Of a stretch of DNA of 64,000 bases, positions 33,952 to 42,473 are shown one piece after another. Source of the stretch: an uncultured Collinsella sp. (GTDB lineage: Bacteria; Actinomycetota; Coriobacteriia; Coriobacteriales; Coriobacteriaceae); assembly GCA_958370325.1 (NCBI GenBank), contig CATXJW010000008.1:7084-71083 (forward strand). The letters are read 5' to 3'. Below the pieces are notes generated by a model. It did not search any database. It was not told the origin of the DNA and saw only the letters and a list, made by a program, of their open reading frames with translations. The position numbers and the translations under genes are program-made. The number at the start of each line of letters is the position of its first letter. Position 1 is the first letter of the stretch.

Positions 33952-33975
33952 TTTTCCTCCGTCCCCTAGGGATCA
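33952..33975. repeat. Dispersed 24-nt motif, copy 2
   Basis: TTTTCCTCCGTCCCCTAGGGATCA, matching the copy at 11711-11734 at 22 of 24 positions, placed immediately after the palindrome. Confidence 0.55.
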
Positions 33976-34022
33976 ATATGTGCGGGGGAGTTGTGGAGTT
34001 GTGCAGGCAGACGAGGTTTTTC

Positions 34023-34051
34023 TGGAAATACGCTCCCGATGCGCGTATAGT
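34023..34051 (+). promoter_or_regulatory. Candidate promoter for the rplE-rplQ half of the ribosomal operon
   Basis: TGGAAA at 34023-34028 (4 of 6 match to TTGACA), a 17-nt spacer, then TATAGT at 34046-34051 (5 of 6 match to TATAAT). A promoter is needed here because rplE lies 29 kb from rplX. It is 138 nt before the rplE start. Confidence 0.5.
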
Positions 34052-34188
34052 ACCGATTGTTTTGTCGGCTCCTGCTGCGTCGAGTCCAAACCGCAAAATG
34101 CCATGAGCGGCGCGGATGCAGCCAGGAGGCACGAGGACAACCCATCGTGGCCACGCCCCGTGCTTAAAACCCCAAGAAGGAGTGAACA

Positions 34189-34746
34189 ATGGCAGAAGAG
34201 AAGTATGTGCCGCGTCTGAAGACCAAGTACAACAACGAGGTCAAGCAGCAGCTTCAGGACAAGTTCCAGTACGAGAACGTCATGATGATCCCCAAGTTTG
34301 AGAAGATCGTCGTGAACATGGGTGTCGGCGAGGCCGCTACCGATTCCAAGGCCATCGACGGTGCCGTGCGCGACCTGCGCGCCATCACCGGCCAGCAGCC
34401 GATGATCACCCGTGCCCGCAAGTCCATCGCTACCTTCCGCCTGCGCGCTGGTATGCCGATCGGCTGCAAGGTTACCCTGCGTGGCGACCGTATGTGGGAG
34501 TTCTTCGATCGTCTGACCTCCGTCGCGATCCCCCGTATCCGCGATTTCCGCGGCATCTCCGCCAAGAGCTTCGACGGCCGTGGTAACTTCTCCATGGGCG
34601 TCACCGAGCAGCTCATCTTCCCCGAGATCGACTTCGATTCCGTCGATCACCAGCGTGGTATGGACATCACTTTCGTGACCACCGCCAACACCGATGAGGA
34701 GGCCAAGGCCCTTCTGGACGCCTTCGGTTTCCCGTTCAAGAAATAG
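34189..34746 (+). CDS. rplE: 50S ribosomal protein L5
   Basis: 185 aa with L5 motifs FEKIVVNMGVGEA, TGQQPMITRARKSIATFRLR and the C-terminal GMDITFVTTANTDEEA. L5 binds 5S rRNA. In other bacteria it directly follows rplX; here it restarts the operon after the non-ribosomal block, with an AAGGAG site. The N-terminus (MAEEKYVPRLKTKYNNEV) is family-like. Confidence 0.97.
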   Translation: MAEEKYVPRLKTKYNNEVKQQLQDKFQYENVMMIPKFEKIVVNMGVGEAATDSKAIDGAVRDLRAITGQQPMITRARKSIATFRLRAGMPIGCKVTLRGDRMWEFFDRLTSVAIPRIRDFRGISAKSFDGRGNFSMGVTEQLIFPEIDFDSVDHQRGMDITFVTTANTDEEAKALLDAFGFPFKK

Positions 34747-34825
34747 GTTCACCTGCCCTAAAAGCGCCGTTCCCACAAGGGGGCGGCGTTTGGGGCGAAC
34801 AATACTCTATGTGAGGAGGATATAA

Positions 34826-35011
34826 GTGGCTAAGACATCGATGATCGTCAAGTGCAATCGCAAGCAGAAGTTCTCTACTCGTGAGTACACGCGCTGCCAG
34901 CGCTGCGGCCGTCCGCACTCTGTGTACCGCAAGTTCGGCCTGTGCCGTGTCTGCTTCCGCGAGCTTGCACTCAAGGGCGAGCTTCCCGGCGTTAAGAAGG
35001 CCAGCTGGTAA
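34826..35011 (+). CDS. rpsZ: 30S ribosomal protein S14, zinc-binding type
   Basis: 61 aa from GTG 34826 with GAGGAGGATATAA upstream. The short form carries CQRCGRPHSVYRKFGLCRVC, two CxxC pairs that bind zinc. The 79-nt gap before it contains a hairpin (AAGCGCCG / CGGCGTTT). A 119-nt gap follows. Confidence 0.97.
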   Translation: MAKTSMIVKCNRKQKFSTREYTRCQRCGRPHSVYRKFGLCRVCFRELALKGELPGVKKASW

Positions 35012-35130
35012 GTCACTACCAGCGTTTCAAGCATCAGTTTGGAACAGGGAAAACGCGCTAGTTAGGCTTTGCCGTTAAGGGCGGCGAAGAACCAAGAGCA
35101 CGTGTTCATCAAGAACGAAGGAGAATCTGT

Positions 35131-35529
35131 ATGAACCTTACAGACCCGATCGCAGATATGCTTACGCGCATCCGTAACGCTAACTCTGTGAACAAGGCCA
35201 CGGTCTCTATGCCGAGCAGCAAGAAGCTCGTCGAGATCGCTCGTGTTCTGCACGAGGAGGGCTACATCGAGGGCTACGATGTCGAGGACACCGTTCCCCA
35301 GAAGACTCTGCACATCACGCTTAAGTATGGTCCCAAGAAGGCTAAGGTCATCAACGGCATCCGCCGCATTTCCAAGCCGGGCCTGCGTAAGTACACCGGC
35401 GTTGCCGACATGCCCCGCGTCCGCGGTGGCCTTGGTACCGCCATTATTTCCACCAGCCATGGCGTCATGACCGACCGCGATGCTCGCAAGCACAACGTCG
35501 GCGGCGAGATCATCGCTTACGTCTGGTAA
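35131..35529 (+). CDS. rpsH: 30S ribosomal protein S8
   Basis: 132 aa starting MNLTDPIADMLTRIRNAN, the S8 signature, with C-terminal STSHGVMTDRDARKHNVGGE. S8 is a primary binder of the 16S rRNA central domain and, in E. coli, the translational repressor of the spc operon at the rplX-rplE junction, which is the junction broken here. Confidence 0.97.
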   Translation: MNLTDPIADMLTRIRNANSVNKATVSMPSSKKLVEIARVLHEEGYIEGYDVEDTVPQKTLHITLKYGPKKAKVINGIRRISKPGLRKYTGVADMPRVRGGLGTAIISTSHGVMTDRDARKHNVGGEIIAYVW

Positions 35530-35562
35530 TTCGCTCGGTAGGTAGAAGGAAAGGAGATCACC

Positions 35563-36099
35563 GTGTCTCGTATCGGTAATAAGCCTGTCCAGATTCCCGC
35601 CGGAGTCGAAGTGGCAGTCAACGGCAACAACGTTGTCGTCAAGGGCCCCAAGGGCCAGCTCGAGCTCGATGTCTTTGAGAAGCTCGCTATCAACGTCGAG
35701 GACAACGTCCTCACCGTTTCCCGTCCCGACGACGAGCGTGAGACCCGTGCCCGCCACGGCCTCACCCGCGCCCTCATCCACAACATGGTTGTCGGCGTTT
35801 CCGAGGGCTTCGAGAAGAAGCTCGAGCTCGCCGGCGTCGGTTACCGCGTGCAGCAGAAGGGCAAGAACCTCGAGTTCTCCCTGGGCTTCTCGCACCCCGT
35901 GATCGTCGAGGCTCCCGAGGGCATCACCTTCGAGGTTCCCGACAACACCCACGTGAACGTCAAGGGTATCAACAAGCAGCAGGTCGGTCAGATCGCCGCT
36001 GAGATCCGCGGTCATCGTCCTCCCGAGCCTTACAAGGGCAAGGGTATCCACTACGTTGGCGAGCACATCCGCCGCAAGCTGGGTAAGGCCGCCAAGTAG
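35563..36099 (+). CDS. rplF: 50S ribosomal protein L6
   Basis: 178 aa from GTG 35563 with AAAGGAGATCACC upstream. MSRIGNKPVQIPAGVEV and the C-terminal RRPEPYKGKGI-type motif (here RPPEPYKGKGIHYVGE) identify L6, which lies near the sarcin-ricin loop. The length is normal. Confidence 0.97.
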   Translation: MSRIGNKPVQIPAGVEVAVNGNNVVVKGPKGQLELDVFEKLAINVEDNVLTVSRPDDERETRARHGLTRALIHNMVVGVSEGFEKKLELAGVGYRVQQKGKNLEFSLGFSHPVIVEAPEGITFEVPDNTHVNVKGINKQQVGQIAAEIRGHRPPEPYKGKGIHYVGEHIRRKLGKAAK

Positions 36100-36124
36100 T
36101 CGTAACCGACTCACTCGCATAAGA

Positions 36125-36146
36125 CCAGCACCCCGTCAGGTGCTGG
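36125..36146 (+). other. Short perfect hairpin between rplF and rplR
   Basis: CCAGCACC-CCGTCA-GGTGCTGG, an 8-bp stem with a 6-nt loop in a 75-nt gap, followed by a CTTTTT at 36157-36162. It could weakly attenuate transcription. Confidence 0.5.
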
Positions 36147-36174
36147 CAAGATCAACCTTTTTAGGAGTTTACGT

Positions 36175-36543
36175 ATGAACAAGCATAAGGCGAAGCTGGA
36201 AGGCCTCAAGCGTCGTCAGCGTCGTGTTCGCGGCAAGGTCTCGGGTACCGCCGAGCGTCCGCGTCTTCGCGTGACCCGTACTAACGCCAACATCTATGCC
36301 CAGATCATCGACGACAGCAAGGGCTCCAGCCTGACGCTCGTCTCCGCCTCGACCCTCGAGGCCGAGTTCAAGGGCACCCACACCTCGAACAAGGAGGCTG
36401 CGGAGAAGGTCGGTCAGCTCGTTGGCAAGCGCGCCATCGAGGCCGGCATCACCAAGGTCGCCTTCGATCGTGGTGGCCGTATCTACCATGGCCGCGTCAA
36501 GGCCCTCGCCGACGGTGCTCGTGCCGCCGGTCTCGAGTTCTAG
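36175..36543 (+). CDS. rplR: 50S ribosomal protein L18
   Basis: 122 aa with L18 motifs: RRQRRVRGKVSGTAERPRL near the N-terminus, LTLVSASTLE and the C-terminal FDRGGRIYHGRVKALADGAR. L18 binds 5S rRNA with L5. The TTTTTAGGAG site precedes the ATG. Confidence 0.97.
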   Translation: MNKHKAKLEGLKRRQRRVRGKVSGTAERPRLRVTRTNANIYAQIIDDSKGSSLTLVSASTLEAEFKGTHTSNKEAAEKVGQLVGKRAIEAGITKVAFDRGGRIYHGRVKALADGARAAGLEF

Positions 36544-36557
36544 GAGGTATGTAGCAC

Positions 36558-37082
36558 ATGGCTCGTAATCAGAAGCAGCAGCGCGAGGCCTCCGAGTTCG
36601 AGGAGCGCGTCGTTTACATCAACCGCGTGTCGAAGACCGTCAAGGGTGGTCGTCGCATGAGCCTCGTCGCTCTCGTCGTCGTTGGCGACGGCAAGGGCAA
36701 CGTCGGCGTTGGCATGGGCAAGTCCGCTGAGGTGCCCCTGGCCATCTCCAAGGCGTCTCTCGATGCCAAGAAGAACATGTTCCACGTGCCGGTGACCGAG
36801 CAGGGCACCATCCCGCACGAGGTTCTCGGCCACTTTGGTGCCGGCCGCATCATCATCAAGCCCGCTGTCGAGGGTACCGGCGTTATCGCCGGCGGCGCTG
36901 TGCGTCCCCTCTTTGAGCTTGCTGGCATCAAGAACGTCCTGTCCAAGTCCCTCGGTACCGACAACGGCCTCAACATCATCAAGGCTGCCGTCGAGGGCCT
37001 CAAGGAGCTCTCCAGCCCTGAGGACGTCGCGGCTCGCCGTGGCCTGACGGTCTCCGAGATGTTCGTCGGTAAGGAGAACTAA
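36558..37082 (+). CDS. rpsE: 30S ribosomal protein S5
   Basis: 174 aa. It has the double-stranded RNA-binding S5 N-domain (FEERVVYINRVSKTVKGGRR) and the C-domain EVLGHFGAGRIIIKPA. S5 shapes decoding accuracy and the mRNA entry channel. It ends 2 nt before rpmD. Confidence 0.97.
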   Translation: MARNQKQQREASEFEERVVYINRVSKTVKGGRRMSLVALVVVGDGKGNVGVGMGKSAEVPLAISKASLDAKKNMFHVPVTEQGTIPHEVLGHFGAGRIIIKPAVEGTGVIAGGAVRPLFELAGIKNVLSKSLGTDNGLNIIKAAVEGLKELSSPEDVAARRGLTVSEMFVGKEN

Positions 37083-37084
37083 GC

Positions 37085-37267
37085 ATGGCTGACACCATCA
37101 AGATCAAGCAGGTCCGCAGCACCAATGGTTGCAAGCAGGACCAGGTCCGTACTGTCCGTGCCCTCGGTCTCCACAGGATCCGCGAGGTTCGCGAGATTGC
37201 TGACAACGAGTCCGTCCGCGGCATGATCTTCAAGGTCAAGCACCTTGTCGAGATTGTAGAGGAGTAG
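37085..37267 (+). CDS. rpmD: 50S ribosomal protein L30
   Basis: 60 aa with the L30 pattern IKQVRSTNGCKQDQVRTVRA and LGLHRIREVREIADN. It is small and single-domain, as usual in bacteria. It is tightly packed between rpsE and rplO. Confidence 0.96.
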   Translation: MADTIKIKQVRSTNGCKQDQVRTVRALGLHRIREVREIADNESVRGMIFKVKHLVEIVEE

Positions 37268-37270
37268 CAA

Positions 37271-37720
37271 ATGCAGCTTCACGATCTTACTCCCGCGCCC
37301 GGTTCCACCAAGAACCGCAAGCGCGTCGGCCGTGGCAATTCTTCGGGTCACGGCACCACTTCTGGCCGCGGTCAGAAGGGCCAGGGTTCCCGCTCTGGCG
37401 GCACCAAGGGTGCCGGCTTCGAGGGTGGCCAGACTCCGCTGGCTATGCGCCTGCCCAAGCTTCCGGGCTTCCGCAACCCCCGTCGTATCGAGTACACCGC
37501 TGTTAACGTTGAGCGTCTCGAGCGTAAGTTCGAGGATGGCGCTGTGATCGACGGTGCCGCTCTTAAGGCCGCTCGCATCACCAAGAGCGAGTTCGAGCCC
37601 GTCAAGGTGCTCGGCAATGGTGAGCTCACCAAGAAGTTCACGGTCAAGGTCGACAAGGTCAGCGCTTCTGCGCAGGCCAAGATCGAGGCCGCCGGCGGAA
37701 AGGTCGAGCTGCCGTGCTAA
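37271..37720 (+). CDS. rplO: 50S ribosomal protein L15
   Basis: 149 aa. The Gly-rich N-terminus RVGRGNSSGHGTTSGRGQKG and GFEGGQTPLAMRLPKLPGF are diagnostic for L15, a late-assembly 50S protein. Its last codons overlap the secY start by 7 nt. Confidence 0.97.
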   Translation: MQLHDLTPAPGSTKNRKRVGRGNSSGHGTTSGRGQKGQGSRSGGTKGAGFEGGQTPLAMRLPKLPGFRNPRRIEYTAVNVERLERKFEDGAVIDGAALKAARITKSEFEPVKVLGNGELTKKFTVKVDKVSASAQAKIEAAGGKVELPC

Positions 37721-39000
37721 ATGGTCTTAAGAATGCTTTCCGCATCAAAGAATTGCGCGAAAAGATTCTTTTTACCATAGCTATGCTCGTCGTGTACCGC
37801 ATTGGTGCGCACGTTCCTGTGCCCGGCATTCCCTTCCAGGGGATGCTGGGCCTTTTCTCGACCGATAACAATTCGGTCGCCGCAGGTGCTATGGCCCTCC
37901 TGAATCTTTTCTCTGGCGGCGCGTTGAGCTATGTTTCGGTGTTTTCGCTGGGCATCATGCCTTACATCACCAGCTCGATCATCCTCCAGATGCTCCAGGC
38001 CGTTGTGCCTTCCCTGCATGAGCTTGCCCGCGAGGGCGAGGTCGGTCAGACCAAGATTACGCAGTATTCGCGTTACCTCACCCTGGCTCTGGCAATCCTC
38101 AACTCCGTGGGTTACCTCTTCCTCTTTAAGAGCTTCGGCATCAGCTTCAATGGCGCCGGCGCTCCCGAGATCATCTTCGACCTCATGATCGTCGGCACGC
38201 TCACCGCGGGCGCCATGCTGATCATGTGGATTGGTGAGCTCATCACCCAGCGCGGTATCGGCAATGGCATGTCGCTGATTATCTTTGCGAACATCATGGC
38301 CGGTCTGCCGCAGGCTATCTTCTCCAGCACCGAGGGCAATGCCGGTGGCATCATCACCATGGTGATCATCTGCGCCATTATCTTGCTGGTTATCCCGCTG
38401 ATTGTTTTCCTTGAGCGCGGCCAGCGCCGCATCCCGGTCTCCTACGCCAAACGCGTCGTGGGCCGTCGCATGATGGGTGGCCAGACCACCTACCTGCCCA
38501 TCAAGGTCAACACCGCGGGTGTCGTGCCGATCATCTTCGCTTCGGCGCTGCTGTACTTCCCGGCTCAGATTGCCGTGTTCTTCCCCGGCATCGTCTGGAT
38601 TCAGGCAGTTGCCTCTGCGCTTTCGACCGGTTGGCTCAACTGGGTGCTTAATGTTGTCCTCATTGTGTTCTTCGCGTACTTCTACACCTCCATGGTGTTC
38701 AACCCCGATGACACGGCCGACAACCTTAAGAAGCAGGGCGGCTTTATTCCGGGCGTCCGTCCGGGTAAGGCTACCGCGGCCTACATCAAGAACGCGCTCA
38801 ACAAGATCACGCTTCCCAGCGCTGTCTTTTTGGCGCTCATCGCCATCGTGCCTTCGATCATCTTCTCCTTCACGGGTAACCAGCTGATTCAGGCATTTGG
38901 CGGCACGTCCATCCTCATCATGGTCGGCGTCGTGCTCGACACGGTCGATAAGCTCGAAGGCCAGATCAAGATGTATGATTACGATGGATTCTTTAAATAG
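37714..39000 (+). CDS. secY: Preprotein translocase subunit SecY
   Basis: 428 aa from GTG 37714, inside the end of rplO, with GGAAAGG upstream. It is a ten-helix membrane protein with SecY motifs: VPVPGIPFQGM near the N-terminus, GIMPYITSSIILQ and the cytoplasmic loop QRRIPVSYAKRVVG. It forms the protein-conducting channel with SecE and SecG. Confidence 0.97.
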   Translation: MLNGLKNAFRIKELREKILFTIAMLVVYRIGAHVPVPGIPFQGMLGLFSTDNNSVAAGAMALLNLFSGGALSYVSVFSLGIMPYITSSIILQMLQAVVPSLHELAREGEVGQTKITQYSRYLTLALAILNSVGYLFLFKSFGISFNGAGAPEIIFDLMIVGTLTAGAMLIMWIGELITQRGIGNGMSLIIFANIMAGLPQAIFSSTEGNAGGIITMVIICAIILLVIPLIVFLERGQRRIPVSYAKRVVGRRMMGGQTTYLPIKVNTAGVVPIIFASALLYFPAQIAVFFPGIVWIQAVASALSTGWLNWVLNVVLIVFFAYFYTSMVFNPDDTADNLKKQGGFIPGVRPGKATAAYIKNALNKITLPSAVFLALIAIVPSIIFSFTGNQLIQAFGGTSILIMVGVVLDTVDKLEGQIKMYDYDGFFK

Positions 39001-39018
39001 GCTAGAGGAGGATTGCTC

Positions 39019-39645
39019 ATGAACCTCGTATTGCTCGGAGCTCCGGGTGCCGGTAAGGGCACCGTCGCACAGGAGCTCGTCGCCGAGTTTGGCGTTGCTC
39101 ACATTTCCACGGGCGACCTGCTGCGTGCTGCCGTCAAGGGTGGCACCGAGCTTGGTATTCAGGCTAAGAAGTACATGGACGCTGGCGAGCTCGTTCCCGA
39201 CCAGCTCGTGATCGACCTTGTCAAGGAGCGCCTTGCCGCCGATGACGCCCAGCAGGGCTTCATCCTCGACGGCTTCCCGCGCAACACCGCCCAGGCTGTG
39301 ACGCTCGATTCCGAGCTCTCCGCCATGGGTCGTGAGATTGATTGCGCCCTTCTGGTCGATGTGGCCCCCGAGGTTATCATCGATCGTCTGTCTTCGCGTC
39401 GCACCTGCCGCGCCTGCGGTTACACCGGCACCGCCGCCGATGTCACCTGCCCCAAGTGCGCAGGCGAGATGTATCAGCGCGACGACGACAAGCCCGAGAC
39501 CATCAAGAACCGTCTCGACGTCTACGAGAAGTCCACGAGCCCGCTCGTCGACTACTATCGTGGCCAGGGTCTGCTCAAGTCGGTCAACGGTGACCAGGCT
39601 CGCGAGACCGTGTACGGGGATGTCAAAGAGGCTCTCGGTCTATGA
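39019..39645 (+). CDS. adk: Adenylate kinase
   Basis: 208 aa from the ATG at 39019 (GAGGAGGATTGCTC upstream). The P-loop is GAPGAGKGT. The LID domain contains a four-Cys zinc site (CRACGYTGTAADVTCPKC), so this is the long zinc type. It interconverts ATP, AMP and ADP. It overlaps map by 4 nt, as in many actinobacterial spc operons. Confidence 0.97.
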   Translation: MNLVLLGAPGAGKGTVAQELVAEFGVAHISTGDLLRAAVKGGTELGIQAKKYMDAGELVPDQLVIDLVKERLAADDAQQGFILDGFPRNTAQAVTLDSELSAMGREIDCALLVDVAPEVIIDRLSSRRTCRACGYTGTAADVTCPKCAGEMYQRDDDKPETIKNRLDVYEKSTSPLVDYYRGQGLLKSVNGDQARETVYGDVKEALGL

Positions 39646-40430
39646 TCAAGATTAAGTCTGCAACGCAAATCGAGCAGATGAAGAAGGCAGGAGCGCTATC
39701 TAAGATGGCGCTCCGCCACGTTGGGGCCATGGTTCGCCCCGGTGTTTCGACCTTTGAGCTCGATCAGCTCGCGGAGCAGATTATCCGCATGCATGGCGGC
39801 ACCCCGGCCTTTAAGGGTTACGGCGGGTTCCCCGGAACCATTTGCGCATCGATCAACGATGCCGTGGTCCACGGTATTCCCAACCCCGATATGATCCTGC
39901 GCGATGGCGATATCATCTCCATCGATACGGGAGCCGTTGTCGACGGTTGGGTTGGCGATAACGCTTGGACGTTTTTCGTCGGCACCCCTACGCCCGAGGC
40001 CAAGGCCCTGTGCGAGGTCACGCGCGATTGCCTTAAGGCTGCCATCGAGCAGGCTGTTCCCGGTAACCATATCGGGGACGTCGGTTATGCCGTTCAGTCT
40101 CTCGCCGAGTCTCACGGTTACGGCGTGCTTCGCGACTATGTGGGCCATGGCATTGGCCGTGTGATGCACGAGGACCCCAACGTTCCTAATTATGGAAAGA
40201 AGGGGAGAGGCGTTCGCCTCCAGGCCGGCATGGTCATTGCCATCGAGCCGATGGTTACGATGGGTTCCAACCATGTGAGCACGGGCTCCGACGGTTGGAT
40301 TGTTACGACCAATGACCACCTGCCCGCCGCGCACTACGAGAACACCGTCGCCATTACCAATGACGGTCCGGTGATTCTTACCACGGATGCTCAGGGTGCT
40401 TGGTGTTCGCTCCAAGGCGGAGAAATGTAA
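39642..40430 (+). CDS. map: Methionine aminopeptidase, type I
   Basis: 262 aa overlapping adk by 4 nt. The metal ligands are visible: the aspartates in SIDTGAVVDGWVGDNAW, His in GHGIGRVMHE, Glu in IEPMV and the C-terminal Glu in YENTVAIT. It removes initiator Met from nascent proteins. No SH3-like N-terminal extension is present. Confidence 0.96.
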   Translation: MIKIKSATQIEQMKKAGALSKMALRHVGAMVRPGVSTFELDQLAEQIIRMHGGTPAFKGYGGFPGTICASINDAVVHGIPNPDMILRDGDIISIDTGAVVDGWVGDNAWTFFVGTPTPEAKALCEVTRDCLKAAIEQAVPGNHIGDVGYAVQSLAESHGYGVLRDYVGHGIGRVMHEDPNVPNYGKKGRGVRLQAGMVIAIEPMVTMGSNHVSTGSDGWIVTTNDHLPAAHYENTVAITNDGPVILTTDAQGAWCSLQGGEM

Positions 40431-40466
40431 CAAGTTCCACTTAGTTGTGGAGCCATTACGAAGTTA

Positions 40467-40495
40467 TTACGATGCGTGCATACGTGTTGTAGAAT
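40467..40495 (+). promoter_or_regulatory. Candidate internal promoter upstream of infA
   Basis: TTACGA (40467-40472), a 17-nt spacer, then TAGAAT (40490-40495, 5 of 6 match to TATAAT). It lies in the 104-nt gap between map and infA, 40 nt before the chosen start. Confidence 0.4.
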
Positions 40496-40534
40496 ACTCA
40501 ATCGCTGTCGTTTTCTAGAGAAAGATGATTGCTT

Positions 40535-40753
40535 GTGAAGAAGGAAGACGCAATTGAGCTCGAGGGTACGGTAAAGGAACCGTTGCCCAATGCCATGTTT
40601 AAGGTTGAGCTCGAGAACGGTCATTCGGTTCTGTGCAACATTTCTGGCAAGATCCGAATGAATTACATCCGTATTCTCCCCGGTGACAGGGTTGTCGTGG
40701 AGCTTTCCCCGTACGACCTTACCCGCGGCCGCATCACCTATCGCTACAAATAG
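40535..40753 (+). CDS. infA: Translation initiation factor IF-1
   Basis: 72 aa if started at GTG 40535 (MKKEDAIELEGTVKE), the normal IF-1 length. A TTG two codons earlier is also possible and has slightly better spacing to AGAGAAAG. It is an OB-fold protein with the conserved LPNAMFKVELENGH and the C-terminal YDLTRGRITYRYK. A 150-nt gap with a CTGCAGGC/GCCTGCGG long-range pairing follows before rpmJ. Confidence 0.95.
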   Translation: MKKEDAIELEGTVKEPLPNAMFKVELENGHSVLCNISGKIRMNYIRILPGDRVVVELSPYDLTRGRITYRYK

Positions 40754-40903
40754 CGGCACGCATACACGCACTCCATTTCCGGCTGCAGGCTTAGCTCAAC
40801 CTACGGTCGGATTGTGTGTGAAGACCAGCCATAGTTTTAAACGCCTGCGGCTGGGCGAGTAGATAGTAGGGAAGTAGTTTGAGCGCTACCGAAAGGAAGA
40901 ACG

Positions 40904-41017
40904 ATGAAGGTACGTCCTTCGGTCAAGAAGATGTGCGATAAGTGCAAAATCATTAGGCGCCATGGCAAGGTCCTCGTCATTTGCGAGAACCCCCGTCATA
41001 AGCAGCGTCAGGGTTAA
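40904..41017 (+). CDS. rpmJ: 50S ribosomal protein L36
   Basis: 37 aa, starting MKVRPSVKKMCDKCK and ending RQG. The zinc ligands C-x2-C, then Cys (ICENP) and His (RHKQ), mark the C+ form. AAAGGAAGAACG precedes the ATG. It lies 14 nt before rpsM, canonical for this operon. Confidence 0.97.
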   Translation: MKVRPSVKKMCDKCKIIRRHGKVLVICENPRHKQRQG

Positions 41018-41031
41018 GAGAGGAGACTACG

Positions 41032-41406
41032 TTGGCCCGTATTAATGGTGTCGACCTCCCGCGTGAGAAGCGCGTTGAGATCGGTCTGACCTACATTTAC
41101 GGCATCGGCCGCACCACTGCGACGAAGATCTGCGTCGAGTGCAACGTTAACGTGGATACGCGCGTTAAGGACCTCACCGAGGATGAGGTTAACGCCATCC
41201 GCGATTATATCGATAAGAACCAGATCATGGTTGAGGGCGACCTCCGCCGTGAGCGCAACCAGAACGTCAAGCGCCTTATGGACATCGGCTGCAACCGCGG
41301 CCTTCGTCACCGCAAGGGCCTCCCGGTCCGCGGCCAGCGCACCCACACTAACGCTCGTACCCGCAAGGGCCCGAAGCGTCAGATCGGTGCTAAGAAGAAG
41401 AAATAA
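41032..41406 (+). CDS. rpsM: 30S ribosomal protein S13
   Basis: 124 aa from a TTG start at 41032 (GAGAGGAGACTACG upstream), MARINGVDLPREKRVEIGL. The C-terminal basic tail RGQRTHTNARTRKGPK contacts P-site tRNA. The TTG start is unusual for a highly expressed protein but no ATG or GTG fits. Confidence 0.97.
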   Translation: MARINGVDLPREKRVEIGLTYIYGIGRTTATKICVECNVNVDTRVKDLTEDEVNAIRDYIDKNQIMVEGDLRRERNQNVKRLMDIGCNRGLRHRKGLPVRGQRTHTNARTRKGPKRQIGAKKKK

Positions 41407-41420
41407 GGAGCGCTAGATAG

Positions 41421-41825
41421 ATGGCTACTGCTAAGAAGAACGTTCGCGCTGCCCGTCTGAAGCGCGCGGACCGTAAGAACATTTCCGTGGGCCAGGCTCA
41501 CATTCGTTCTACGTTCAACAACACGATCGTTTCGATCACCGATCCCCAGGGCAACGTCATTTCCTGGAAGTCGGCTGGCCAGGTGGGCTTCAAGGGCTCC
41601 CGTAAGTCCACGCCGTTCGCTGCCCAGATGGCTGCCGAGGCTGCTGCCAAGCAGGCCATGGAGCACGGTATGAAGAAGGTTTCCGTCTTCGTCAAGGGCC
41701 CCGGCTCCGGTCGTGAGACCGCCATCCGCTCCCTCCAGGCTGCTGGCCTCGAGGTCTCGAGCATCCAGGACAAGACCCCCATTCCGCACAACGGCTGCCG
41801 CCCCAAGAAGCGTCGCCGCGTGTAA
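41421..41825 (+). CDS. rpsK: 30S ribosomal protein S11
   Basis: 134 aa with VGQAHIRSTFNNTIVSITD and the C-terminal IPHNGCRPKKRRRV, the typical S11 signature. It lies on the 30S platform near the mRNA exit. It is tightly spaced after rpsM. Confidence 0.97.
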   Translation: MATAKKNVRAARLKRADRKNISVGQAHIRSTFNNTIVSITDPQGNVISWKSAGQVGFKGSRKSTPFAAQMAAEAAAKQAMEHGMKKVSVFVKGPGSGRETAIRSLQAAGLEVSSIQDKTPIPHNGCRPKKRRRV

Positions 41826-41844
41826 CTGAAAGGATCGTATCAAT

Positions 41845-42441
41845 ATGGCAATCGACAGGACTCCTGTTCTTAAGCGCTGCCGTCAGCTCGGGATCGATCC
41901 CGCTGAGCTCGGTTACAGCAGCAAGAAGGAATCTATCCGTCAGCCCAAGCGCCGTCGCAAGGAATCTGAGTACGGCATGCAGCTGCGCGAGAAGCAGAAG
42001 GTCAAGTTTATCTATGGCGTTCTGGAGAAGCAGTTCCACGGCTACTTCAACAAGGCCCGCAAGATGAACGGCGTCACCGGTGAGAACCTCATGATCATCC
42101 TTGAGTCTCGCCTCGACAACGTCGTCTTCCGTCTTGGCTTCGCCCGCACCCGCAAAGAGGCTCGTCAGTCCGTCCGTCACGGTCACTTCACCGTGAACGG
42201 CAAGCGCGTGGACATCCCGTCCTACCGCGTCAAGGCCGGCGACGTCGTCGCTGTCGGCGAGAAGTTCCGTGACCTCCTCCCCATCAAGGAGGCCCTGATT
42301 TCCTCCGAGCGCTTTGAGGTCCCTGGCTGGCTCGAGGTCGATATCGAGAAGCTGTCTGGTAACGTGCTCGCTCTGCCGACGCGTGAGCAGATCAGCGGTG
42401 ATATCAACGAGCAGCTCATCGTCGAGCTCTACTCTAAGTAG
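41845..42441 (+). CDS. rpsD: 30S ribosomal protein S4
   Basis: 198 aa. The S4 RNA-binding domain is visible from about residue 90 (ESRLDNVVFRLGFARTRKEA, VRHGHFTVNGKRVDIPSY). It nucleates 30S assembly. It is the autoregulator of the alpha operon in E. coli. It has normal length and gene order. Confidence 0.97.
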   Translation: MAIDRTPVLKRCRQLGIDPAELGYSSKKESIRQPKRRRKESEYGMQLREKQKVKFIYGVLEKQFHGYFNKARKMNGVTGENLMIILESRLDNVVFRLGFARTRKEARQSVRHGHFTVNGKRVDIPSYRVKAGDVVAVGEKFRDLLPIKEALISSERFEVPGWLEVDIEKLSGNVLALPTREQISGDINEQLIVELYSK

Positions 42442-42473
42442 TCCATCCGGGCTGCTGAGGCTGGAGGTAATAC

